In this document: positions 17,801 through 25,215 of the stretch, one piece after another
Numbering within the stretch: position 1 is the stretch's first letter
Layout of the letters: every line of letters begins with the position of its first letter
NCBI RefSeq assembly: GCF_007859855.1
Contig: NZ_SJPK01000016.1
Location: 54,607-100,550, forward strand
Source of the DNA: Allorhodopirellula solitaria
GTDB taxonomy: Bacteria > Planctomycetota > Planctomycetia > Pirellulales > Pirellulaceae
Direction of reading: 5' to 3'
DNA: 45,944 nucleotides
Made by a program: the position numbers and the translations under genes
The notes under the pieces: model-generated
The model's input: the letters and a program-made list of their open reading frames with translations, nothing else
What the model was told of the DNA's origin: nothing
The model's database searches: none

Positions 17801-18830
17801 GACCGTCGCTCAATCGGTAATCACCGCCTACGACGGTCAGACGGTCGTCTTTGGTGGACTGATTCAAAAGAGCCGGACCAATTTTACTCGCCGCGTGCCA
17901 TATCTCGCTGATATCCCACTGCTCGGATACATGTTCAAGTATGACCGCGAAGAGGAGATCCGCAGCGAGCTGCTGATCGTAATGACGCCGATGCTGGTCA
18001 CCGGCGACGAGGACCTCGAGTACGTCAAGCAGACCGAATCGAGCAAGATGAGCTGGTGCTTGGCCGACGTGGTCGAGGCTCAAGGCGACGATGGACTCTC
18101 CGGAGGATACGGATTGTGGGGGCCTGCCATTGGTCCAACGATCTACCCGGACATCCAGCCCACCGTGGACGTGTTCCCACCGCAGGACATGCCTACCCAC
18201 TCCGCAGTGCGGACAGGGCTCCCGGGATACACTGGCGAGATGATCGACGGCGATGGAACGATGCCCGCAACAGGGCTACCCCCAGGTGTTGAACTCGGCC
18301 CCGGCGAATCCATTATGTCGCCCGCTGAGCTATTCCAATCGGAACCCTACGGGAATGCTCCGTCGCCAAACCACGGAGCCCAAGGCTCATCGAGCCCCTA
18401 TGTCGGCGACGGCAATCCCGTGGACAGTTCCGAGTTCATCAATCCGAATGCTCCTCGCGAGGGAAATTATTCCACCGGCGGCCAGGCGATGGAAAACCAG
18501 ACTCATCAGTGGACACCCGAGCAATCGCCTTCGCAGCGACGGCCATCGCGTGCACCCGAGGTAATTCAACCGAATCCGGAACCGAATTTCTCCGCACCAG
18601 CGGGCGGGGTATCGCCGACGGAGTCGCAGATAATGTCACCTTCGGATTCGCGAGCTGGAGCTTCGACCAGCCAATCGGGGGGAACCCCCGCAACGCCGGC
18701 CGCGATGAGAACCGCTCCAACGCGGTTGCCTGAATCCGCCGCGACCACTGCCAAACCCGCTGGCCGTTGGTCGACCTTTCAGGGCAAAATGGGCCGGTGG
18801 ATCGCTCCCGCCAGCTCGAGTGCCCAGTAG
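14841..18830 (+). CDS. Giant secretin (GspD/PulD-like) with about eight N-type modules
   Basis: Outer membrane secretion channel subunit, 1329 residues; ATG at 14841 starts a signal peptide (basic start, then WIVTVLLFAIAFNGAWLSNAVA). Residues up to about 770 contain roughly eight beta-alpha-beta-beta-alpha modules, each starting with a line like VFRLKHASALDVEENV or VRQLKYADSNAVAELL and ending with LVEKIDQP or LVEELD. The secretin domain starts at about residue 773 (VLIKTLIAEV) and includes QILSRPQVMTTDN. The gate/signature region lies near residue 1019 (VPYLADIPLLGYMFKYD), then ELLIVMTPML. About 250 Pro/Ser/Gly-rich residues follow. GspD normally has N0 plus three modules. No secretion ATPase or platform gene is nearby. 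Confidence 0.93.
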   Translation: MLQTRKKVAKRPQKWIVTVLLFAIAFNGAWLSNAVADRPDAPELRQVEVPMGMMEAIATQLSLHYHDEVGVSITADDRNGGGILVMAPPSLQDKIANQIQQLTKSLDSVAHDAGERTTINLPLKHISWREAEDVLRAIAGKEVPVTTSRSGERATFQIRLGNATSPTQVDVDRRRDLITLTTFEASQRMWQSLFTVVDQPIRFADERTEVLRLVHAEIAPVQRMIRLLEELDEKTAPQAEEQQLNRPAVMRNKPKFRTAAFAQNTADDEEIIEEQLPTPSGDVAAAVAEAAAEDTEGGVIGDTDIQIVPDSGLIIIKGAKRDVQRIKEVIAEIEAQAKITQPEIEVRQLKYADSNAVAELLQQLYEDVLSARQGDVSITSLDAPNALLLIGRAEAIKAVMDLVEKIDQPIPDSDKLRVFRLKHASALDVEENVREFFTSQPGEDSDPREGLGIRVRIKADQRTNSLIVSASPRDLTEVTRLVEELDVANTAATSQIRIFPLRNARAEDLAPVLQDSVTAEPENVPEGTTPKSSTLSIVSLGADGSSVLDSGVLSGTVVTADNNANAIVVRAPSEGMALIAELIRQLDTPAGIDSLVKVFTIENGDATQLTTALQNLFGEDAGSSGTSIGAGNQAGLASLSASESALVPLRFSTDARTNSIIASGSAEDLEVVESILLRLDSTGFAERITEVIWLKHQIADNIAAAITNYVSARQQTQNLIPQLQQSLGPYDLPDRDLVVVPEGQTNSLLLSVSPRLYEEVRRLIDRLDRRPPMVLIKTLIAEVRLDDGFEIGGELGLQDSLLFDRGIAGGGRGTPSLPGFNFNNAGLPNLNQVGRDSLASQGVTAFGVAQSALDPTNNGGFVFSAASESISLFLRTLQTANRLQILSRPQVMTTDNTEGFVTVGQSFPRPTELSTNQNSTTIGVTDVDVGIILRVTPRVGADGLIIMNIDASRSSISPNDGQVIGFFDPDGDGDGAPQPISVPAIDQTVAQSVITAYDGQTVVFGGLIQKSRTNFTRRVPYLADIPLLGYMFKYDREEEIRSELLIVMTPMLVTGDEDLEYVKQTESSKMSWCLADVVEAQGDDGLSGGYGLWGPAIGPTIYPDIQPTVDVFPPQDMPTHSAVRTGLPGYTGEMIDGDGTMPATGLPPGVELGPGESIMSPAELFQSEPYGNAPSPNHGAQGSSSPYVGDGNPVDSSEFINPNAPREGNYSTGGQAMENQTHQWTPEQSPSQRRPSRAPEVIQPNPEPNFSAPAGGVSPTESQIMSPSDSRAGASTSQSGGTPATPAAMRTAPTRLPESAATTAKPAGRWSTFQGKMGRWIAPASSSAQ

Positions 18831-18871
18831 TTAATGATCCCGCCGACCCAACGAGCAACCCGAGAGATCCC

Positions 18872-19795
18872 ATGAAACGTCAGTCCAACCCCTTGCCACT
18901 TCTTCGCCTTCGATACCGCCGCGTCTTCGGCACGCAGTACGCCATCACCTGTGTGGGTGGCGTCCTGCTGGCCACGCTGTCGGGATGCACCACCTTTGAT
19001 AAGGACGGTGCCCCGGTTGCAGAGAAGCCGTCGAAGTCGTTTTTAGAGCGGATGCCCTGGTCGAAGTCCAAGGATGGAATGCCTGAACCGTATCCCAATC
19101 CAGTCAAACTGGCGGCGACGTGGACTCCGGATACCTTGACTCAGGTTGGGCGGATTCCCACTCGTGGTTTCGGAGCTCGGGTCTTCTTTTACGACGAGAA
19201 ATCTCGGCCGGTGCCCGTCGAAGGCACCTTGACCGTGCATGCTTTCGACGAGAAGAAAAAGCCCGAGGCGAACGCTCCTGAAGTAAAACGCTATGAGTTC
19301 ACCCCGGAACAGTTCACGCAGCACTTCAGCAAATCGGACTTGGGAGCATCCTACAGTGTCTGGATTCCTTGGGACGCCGTCGGTGGCGAGCAAACACGGA
19401 TCTCGCTCGTAGCTTCATTCCGCACCCCGGAAGGCGTTACGGTCCAAGGTACACCGACGACGGTCTTGTTGCCCGGTGCGAAGGACTCCTCCGCTGAGAC
19501 TCTAGCCCAACGTTTTGCACCGGAGTACCGGCAATGGCAGGCCGCAGCCTCGGGGTCGAAGCCACCGACGAGTGGACTGACCACGACAACGATCCATCGC
19601 AACGCACCGGCGGCGCGATCCACCCCAGAGGTTCCCGAACCGACAGCGGGCTTACCGACGTGGAATATCGCTCGCGACAGCTCGTCGACGTCACGCAACG
19701 TCGCGATGAAGCCAACCGAGCCGCAGGTGAAAGCAGACGATGGCCGCATCGAGTACCAAACGTTGCCCGCGAGCACGAGCACCATCCAACGCTAG
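18872..19795 (+). CDS. Lipoprotein of unknown function downstream of the secretin gene
   Basis: A 307-residue protein starting 41 bases after the secretin stop, so probably on the same transcript. The signal has a long basic start, a hydrophobic stretch (YAITCVGGVLLATLSGC) and a lipobox Cys. Residues 70-220 look beta-rich (FGARVFFYDEKSRPVPVEGTLTVHAFDE, SYSVWIPWDAVGGEQTRISLVASF). The last 90 residues are rich in Ser, Thr, Pro and Ala, like the secretin tail. No family is recognised. Its position suggests a partner of the secretin, such as a pilotin or assembly factor, but this is inference. Confidence 0.75.
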   Translation: MKRQSNPLPLLRLRYRRVFGTQYAITCVGGVLLATLSGCTTFDKDGAPVAEKPSKSFLERMPWSKSKDGMPEPYPNPVKLAATWTPDTLTQVGRIPTRGFGARVFFYDEKSRPVPVEGTLTVHAFDEKKKPEANAPEVKRYEFTPEQFTQHFSKSDLGASYSVWIPWDAVGGEQTRISLVASFRTPEGVTVQGTPTTVLLPGAKDSSAETLAQRFAPEYRQWQAAASGSKPPTSGLTTTTIHRNAPAARSTPEVPEPTAGLPTWNIARDSSSTSRNVAMKPTEPQVKADDGRIEYQTLPASTSTIQR

Positions 19796-19919
19796 TGCCG
19801 CCGAAGAGCCCACCAGACTCGCGGCAAACGCAACCGTAGCCGCGCCGTAGTGGACGAGGCGACGAGTCCCTGATTCTTCGTACTGGACGAGGCAACGAGT
19901 TGGTCAGTTACCCATAAGT

Positions 19920-20035
19920 TTGCCCACGCCGAAGGCGTTTTGGAAAATAGCCGGTGGTTTGAGCGCAAGCGAACACCACCGGATACAACGCGAAACGCGA
20001 GAGCCAACCCCGAATGGGGTGGAAGATCATTCATG
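19920..20035. repeat. Three-hairpin intergenic repeat, family B, copy 2
   Basis: ACGCC-GAA-GGCGT (19926-19938), CCGGTGGT (19951-19958) paired with ACCACCGG (19975-19982), and ACCCC-GAAT-GGGGT (20007-20020), in the same order as at 5354-5448. Between the middle stem arms this copy has GAGCGCAAGCGAAC where the other has GAGCGTGGGCGAAC. The surrounding 19796-19919 stretch has no gene. Confidence 0.8.
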
Positions 20036-20084
20036 ACGAGGTCTGCGACCCACTTCGGGGTCGACGTTCGGTGACCAACGAATC

Positions 20085-20135
20085 ACCGTAGGTGGCGTTG
20101 CGCTGACCTGCGGCTATTCTCTTTAATCCCTAACG
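20085..20135. repeat. Intergenic repeat, family C, intact copy
   Basis: Contains GTAGGTGGCGTTGCGCTGAC, CTGCGGCTATTCTCTTTAAT and a short ATCCC-TAAC-GGGAT hairpin. It matches the two halves at 13021-13041 and 13793-13830 that are split by the decayed IS. Confidence 0.7.
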
Positions 20136-20252
20136 GGATACTTGTGGGTGACTGACAGGAATCTCCGTTTTGTGATTAGATAAAGATGGAGCATTCAGCC
20201 CGCTCCCATGTGGGCTTGCCCCGCATGACAGCAAAGTTGATCGACTTGGTTT

Positions 20253-20339
20253 CCTGTCAGACAAGCTGACAGGGGAACGCGTGTCGATACCGCGTTTTTC
20301 TGATTTCAAAACGTCGCTTCGGCGTGTGACAAGCACACG
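20253..20339. repeat. Two hairpins with the same ACAAG loop
   Basis: CCTGTCAG-ACAAG-CTGACAGG (20253-20273) has a perfect 8-base stem. CGTGTG-ACAAG-CACACG (20323-20339) has a perfect 6-base stem. Both loops are the same five bases. They lie downstream of the convergent secretin operon and the Cys-rich lipoprotein gene, where terminators would be expected, but neither has a T-run. Confidence 0.6.
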
Positions 20340-20402
20340 GGGGAGAAAATTGGTGGGTAATCAACAGGAGTCCCCAACGCGAGCCCCTTTACCGCCGTTC
20401 GC

Positions 20403-23219
20403 CTAGGGGGCGATCTCAGTGGGCTGGCGTGCAGCGATCCCGGCGGGGAAGTTGCGACTGACCGCTTCGATCAACAGATTGAAGTTCTGCGGCTGGTTGC
20501 TCTGCAGGACAAGTTCATAGTCAATGGACTCACGCGGTTTGATCGAACGAATCTCTTCAAAGTAGATCGTGTTGCCACCGCGTGTGAACCGACCGAGCTC
20601 CGGGCTCTGCGTCTGGGTCAGACGGACGACCGTGACCCCTGCGGGCAGATCAAAGGCGATCTGGACGGCCTGATCGATTTGGTCGGTGTCGTTGGTCAGT
20701 CGAATCGAGTATCCAATTGGGTCGCCAACGCGGGGTGAAATGTCCCGTTGCAGGACATCGAGACGCAGCGTGCCGGGGGCGGGCTGGTCCGATGGACTTG
20801 GCGGTGGCGTGTACGGTTGCTGAGGCGCCGGCGGCGTCCCCGGTCCGCCCGGGATCGCCGGCGGGGTCATCGCGGGTGGCAGCGTGGGCGGTAATGCTGG
20901 CGGTGGCGTAGGAGCAGCTCCTGGGAAGATTTGCACGCTGGTGCCGGCGCGACCGCGGGCTCCCTCAGCCGACTCCGCCGTGAAAATGAACTGGCTCGTG
21001 ACGCTGTGCTGTTGAGCGGCAAACTCGGCCTCGAGTACCGCCGTCTCGCCAGCAGGCAACTCTGGAATGGTCCATGTGATCAAGTAGGGTGTATCGAGGT
21101 TGCGTGGGAAATCCACCGTGGCTTGTTCTGGAATAAGCTGCGCGTCATACGACATCGTTACCCGGACAGACTGCAACGGCAGCTTGCCCGTATTCTCGAC
21201 CCGGCCGCGCACAAACACTTTCTCCCCAACAGCCAACTCGTCACGGGCTGCCGAGACGGTGACTGCGAGCGCGGGTGTCGGCGGTGCCGGATGAATCACG
21301 GTCACGCAGGCGGACTGAGTTTGTTGCTGCCCGCCGGCTGCATTAGCAGTGAAGTTCACGCAGCGCAGTCCCGAGTCTGTGGGTGTGAAATGGACGGTGC
21401 TCCGCCACGTTTCACCTGGTTGTAGCGGACCATCGACTTTGTCGTTGCCCACTTCTCGCGTGCCCTTCTCGCTGTGCATCATGTACTGATCACCCGATGC
21501 GGTGAGCGTGACATCGCGGAGCGGTCGGTCTCCGGTGTTTTCGACTTCGATCTCAAAGGGAACCTTCTCACCCGTCTCACAGCGTTCTTTTCCGGGAACA
21601 ACGCGCATCGCCAACGCGGGCCGGAAAATGTCGACGCGAATGTTGCCGTTGGCGCCCAATCCTCCGTCACCGCGGGCTTCAAAATCAATCGACACCGGCG
21701 ATCCCGAACTCAGCTTCAGCCCAATGTCGAGTTGCTGCTGGGGCGGAATGGTTCCAATTTCCCAAACCACGCTATTGGGAAATGTCTTTGCAAAGGCGTC
21801 CGTCGCAATGACCTGGACCCCATCGGGGATCGCAGCTCGGACTTCAATTCCCGTCGCGTCCTGATCGCCGGGATTGGCAATATTCGCAAACACATCAAAG
21901 GGCGTGTTGTACGATGCGATTTCCGGTCCGCCGGTGCGCAGAGTCAGCTGAGGAGAGGACCATGTCACGTAGGACTGTCCTCGTCCGAGCGTCAACTCGG
22001 GCATGTTGTCGGCGGTGCCACCGGGGCGGATCACGCGGATGTCGATGACCGCATTGCCTGAGGTGTCAGGAATCGGCACGAGTGTTGCCAACGCATTCCC
22101 GGAATCGTCCACGTTGACCTCCACGACAGAGGACCCATCGGTGCCCGCAAAAGTAGCCAGTTCCGGATTCATGTTCTCGTAACGGACTTTCCATCCGCGT
22201 GCTGGTAGGGAACCCTCGGCGCGAGTCACACGGGTGACGAGTTCGGCAGCGACGCCAGCGGTGAGGCGTTGCGGTCCGGGGAAGGACCACCGGGCATCGA
22301 CCCAGTAAATTGTCGCGGAGGCTTTACGTTGATCCCAGCAATCACTTTCGGGAGCAAGCACGGTAACGTGACTGGTGCCTTCGCTCGGGCTGCTCAACGT
22401 CATCCATGTTTGCCCTTTCTCGAGTTTGACATCGTCATTCGGATTCGTATTGCCACGCGTGATCAACATTTCCTTGGTGCTGGTCACTCCACGTGCGTAG
22501 GAGCCGTCCTGCTTCTTGGCCAGGGGTACGCTGGCGAGCTGGTGCATCAGACCGGGCGCGTTGTCGTCGACGGCAATGATGTTGCCGACGCTATCGCGAC
22601 TGAGCATCCACTCAAGCGGTTCGGCAACCTGCAAATAGCCATCGGTCCCGCAGATTCCTGATAAGAACATGACTTCACCGCCGACCGGAGCGACGATCTT
22701 CTGCGGTGATAGTAGGATACAGCCTCTTTTGCCGCGCGAAGGCAGCTTGCAATCATGCTTGGCGTAGATTTCACTGCCGTAGAGAACCGCAGGCGGTCCG
22801 ACGAGGCAATCACCGCTACAGTCCGGCCCGGGTACGCAGGGTTCATTGTCGACGAATCCGCTGCCGGTCGCGGCTCCGGGTTCGGCGCACGGTGCTGGTT
22901 CGACCGGCTCCGGGAACGCTGAGTTGGGAAAATCGAATCCAGGGCAACGCAAGCAACACCCCAGATCATTCAAGCACCCCAAACACCCGCAGGAGCTCAA
23001 GCAGCCCTCTCCGTTCATGCACGGCAGCGCGAGTTGCGTGGTGGTTGGCAAGGGAGCAAACAAGCAAGTGCCGGTGCGATCAATCGCTGGCAAACGCAGA
23101 TGACTGCATCCGCTGCAGGCGACGAGAGCCACGACAACCCACAGCGAGAATCCACGCAACAAACGTGCGGCTGCACGCTGCGGTCGGCGTAGATCGTCAA
23201 TGATCGCTGTGAAATGCAT
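20403..23219 (-). CDS. Large Cys-rich surface lipoprotein with DUF11/CARDB-like repeats
   Basis: A 938-residue protein. The start (ATG 23219) gives a basic N-terminus and a hydrophobic run ending WVVVALVACSGC, a likely lipoprotein signal. Residues 45-160 are Cys-rich, with a dense knot reading CLSSCGCLGCLNDLGCCLRC. Several Ig-like beta domains follow, of the DUF11/CARDB kind: CETGEKVPFEIEVENTGDRPLRDVTL, LAVGEKVFVRGRVENTGKLPL, and a last one with VGDPIGYSIRLTNDTDQ. A Pro-rich linker of about 45 residues lies before the last domain. Planctomycetes often carry such proteins in their envelope. It is probably a structural or adhesive surface protein; no enzyme motif was seen. Confidence 0.82.
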   Translation of the reverse strand: MHFTAIIDDLRRPQRAAARLLRGFSLWVVVALVACSGCSHLRLPAIDRTGTCLFAPLPTTTQLALPCMNGEGCLSSCGCLGCLNDLGCCLRCPGFDFPNSAFPEPVEPAPCAEPGAATGSGFVDNEPCVPGPDCSGDCLVGPPAVLYGSEIYAKHDCKLPSRGKRGCILLSPQKIVAPVGGEVMFLSGICGTDGYLQVAEPLEWMLSRDSVGNIIAVDDNAPGLMHQLASVPLAKKQDGSYARGVTSTKEMLITRGNTNPNDDVKLEKGQTWMTLSSPSEGTSHVTVLAPESDCWDQRKASATIYWVDARWSFPGPQRLTAGVAAELVTRVTRAEGSLPARGWKVRYENMNPELATFAGTDGSSVVEVNVDDSGNALATLVPIPDTSGNAVIDIRVIRPGGTADNMPELTLGRGQSYVTWSSPQLTLRTGGPEIASYNTPFDVFANIANPGDQDATGIEVRAAIPDGVQVIATDAFAKTFPNSVVWEIGTIPPQQQLDIGLKLSSGSPVSIDFEARGDGGLGANGNIRVDIFRPALAMRVVPGKERCETGEKVPFEIEVENTGDRPLRDVTLTASGDQYMMHSEKGTREVGNDKVDGPLQPGETWRSTVHFTPTDSGLRCVNFTANAAGGQQQTQSACVTVIHPAPPTPALAVTVSAARDELAVGEKVFVRGRVENTGKLPLQSVRVTMSYDAQLIPEQATVDFPRNLDTPYLITWTIPELPAGETAVLEAEFAAQQHSVTSQFIFTAESAEGARGRAGTSVQIFPGAAPTPPPALPPTLPPAMTPPAIPGGPGTPPAPQQPYTPPPSPSDQPAPGTLRLDVLQRDISPRVGDPIGYSIRLTNDTDQIDQAVQIAFDLPAGVTVVRLTQTQSPELGRFTRGGNTIYFEEIRSIKPRESIDYELVLQSNQPQNFNLLIEAVSRNFPAGIAARQPTEIAP

Positions 23220-23420
23220 CGTTCCATCGGTCGAGCAAGAAAAAAGAATTCGTCCGTAGGAACGCTAGCACGCAAACCTTGCCAAAGCCGATTGAGCAAG
23301 AGTGAAATTGAAAATCGATGGAGAAGCTGGGTTCCCGATTGCGGATTGTGAGCATTGCGAGGAAGATTGGGCCGATCGCCCGTAGGAATCACTTCTCTCC
23401 CTTGATTTTACGAACTCTCC

Positions 23421-24584
23421 ATGGCTTCCTCCCCCGTTCGATTTGGCGTCCTTGGTACCGGCCGGATCACGCGCCGATTGGTCGCCGACTTGCAATCGAC
23501 TCCTGGCGTCGAAGTGTCGGCCATCGCGTCTCGAACGGCCGAGCGAGCGAGATGGGCAGCCGACAGCCACGGGATACCTGCGGCGGTATCAGGTTACGAC
23601 GCGCTGCTCGCTCGCGACGATGTCGATGCCGTCTACATCGCCCTGCCTCCCTCGCTGCATCACCAATGGACGCTCGCGGCCTGCCGAGCGGGCAAGCACG
23701 TGCTCTGTGAAAAACCCGTTGCGCTCACGGCGGCCGAGGTCGTTGAGATGATCGCGGCTGCCGACCGCGCCAACGTGCGGTTCCTCGACGCGACCGCCTG
23801 GCTGCACCACGAACGCACCGCTCAGTTTCGCCAGTGGCTGAGCACGGCGACCCCGCCGCCCGATGTTGCCACCGCTGCTGCTAAGCAGGATGAATTATTC
23901 CTCGATGAACAGCCGCCTGCGGATCCCGCGATTCCGTTTCGAGTCGGCCCACTACGACACGTCAGCGCCGCGGTTTCGTTTCCCAATCCGTTTCAAAGCG
24001 GTGATCACCGACTCGCTGCGGACTTGGGCGGCGGGGTGCTGCTCGACCTGGGTTGGTACGCAGCGGGAATGATCCGATTTGCTCACGGTGGATTGCCCGA
24101 GCAAGTTTACGCAACCGCCGTGATGCGAGATGGGATCGACGTCCGTGTATCGGCAACCATGCGTTTCCCCGATGCGGCCACCGCTACCCTGTCCTGCGGA
24201 TTCGACACGACAACGCGAAAATGGTGCGAGATTGCTGGCCAGGACGCGTCGATCGTATGCGACGATTTCACCCGGCCCTGGGCTGACAAACCCGCTCGCA
24301 GCTGGGTACACGAAGCGTCAGGCAAAGTCCACACGTTCGTTCCACCGAGCGAGACGCAAACCGATTCCACGGGTGCCGGGCAGTCTCAGCCTGGCACGCG
24401 GTGCCATCAGGAACGAGAGATGATTGCTCGTTTGGCTGATTGGATCCGAATCGACACGGCTGCTGAGAGCGTGACGCCCTGGCAAGAGTTTCACGATCAG
24501 GCCGTGCAAACCCAGATGCTGCTCGATGCGCTCGCTGCCTCGATCGATGCCGCCACGCCGATCGACTTGGCAGAGCGGGTATGA
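23421..24584 (+). CDS. Gfo/Idh/MocA family NAD(P)-dependent oxidoreductase
   Basis: A 387-residue enzyme with a Rossmann fold at the N-terminus (RFGVLGTGRITRRLVADL), then YIALPPSLHHQWTLAACRAGKHVLCEKPVAL with the family's catalytic Lys in the EKP motif. The second domain has DLGGGVLLDLGWYAAGMIRF, where the usual Asp and aromatic residues occur. Members reduce or oxidise sugars, cyclitols or similar compounds; the substrate cannot be told. It is divergent from the Cys-rich lipoprotein gene with about 200 bases between them. The OsmC gene follows 76 bases downstream. Confidence 0.9.
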   Translation: MASSPVRFGVLGTGRITRRLVADLQSTPGVEVSAIASRTAERARWAADSHGIPAAVSGYDALLARDDVDAVYIALPPSLHHQWTLAACRAGKHVLCEKPVALTAAEVVEMIAAADRANVRFLDATAWLHHERTAQFRQWLSTATPPPDVATAAAKQDELFLDEQPPADPAIPFRVGPLRHVSAAVSFPNPFQSGDHRLAADLGGGVLLDLGWYAAGMIRFAHGGLPEQVYATAVMRDGIDVRVSATMRFPDAATATLSCGFDTTTRKWCEIAGQDASIVCDDFTRPWADKPARSWVHEASGKVHTFVPPSETQTDSTGAGQSQPGTRCHQEREMIARLADWIRIDTAAESVTPWQEFHDQAVQTQMLLDALAASIDAATPIDLAERV

Positions 24585-24660
24585 GATCTCTGCGGAGACG
24601 ACTATCCTCCACCGATCACCTTGTTTGACTTTTGACTTCCTCTCACCCAATCGCAATTCC

Positions 24661-25077
24661 ATGTCAGTAGAAATCACAGCGGTATATCAGGGTCAGCTTC
24701 ATTGCCAGGCGACCCACGGCCCAAGTGGCCAACAGATTGTCACCGACGCACCGACGGACAACGGCGGTCGTGGCGAGGCGTTTTCACCGAGCGATTTGGT
24801 CGCTACCGCATTGGGTACGTGTGTGATGACGATCATGGGGATTGTGGCTGCCCGGCATGATGTCGATCTCAGCGGCACAGCAGTCAAGGTGACCAAGGAA
24901 ATGGTTCAGGCACCGACGCGGCGGATCGGGCGGCTGGCGACGACGGTAACGTTCCCCGCCTCGCTGGAATTGGACGAGGCGATGCGAGATCGCCTGACCT
25001 CGGCGGCCCGTCAGTGCCCCGTTCACCAGAGCCTGCATCCGGATATTGACGCTCCTATCGATTTTTCGCTCGCCTGA
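24661..25077 (+). CDS. OsmC-like peroxiredoxin-fold protein
   Basis: A 138-residue protein of the OsmC/Ohr fold. The two family Cys are present: one in VATALGTCVMTIMGIVAA and one in ARQCPVHQSLHPDI. Members reduce organic peroxides with this pair. The spacing and the SDLVATALGTC line fit the YhfA/OsmC branch better than Ohr. ATG at 24661 was chosen because the conserved region begins at once (VEITAVYQGQLHC); the frame is open further upstream. There is no signal peptide, so it is cytoplasmic. Confidence 0.88.
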   Translation: MSVEITAVYQGQLHCQATHGPSGQQIVTDAPTDNGGRGEAFSPSDLVATALGTCVMTIMGIVAARHDVDLSGTAVKVTKEMVQAPTRRIGRLATTVTFPASLELDEAMRDRLTSAARQCPVHQSLHPDIDAPIDFSLA

Positions 25078-25215
25078 AGTCTGGATTTCACGCGAAATCC
25101 CCGCCTAGAGGCTGGTGGGTCGACCACTTCCTGACCATACTGGTGCGGCAAATACCCGCGGGATTTCGCTATTGTCTGCCATCTGTCACTCATCATCGTT
25201 CCAAAGTCACGCCCC

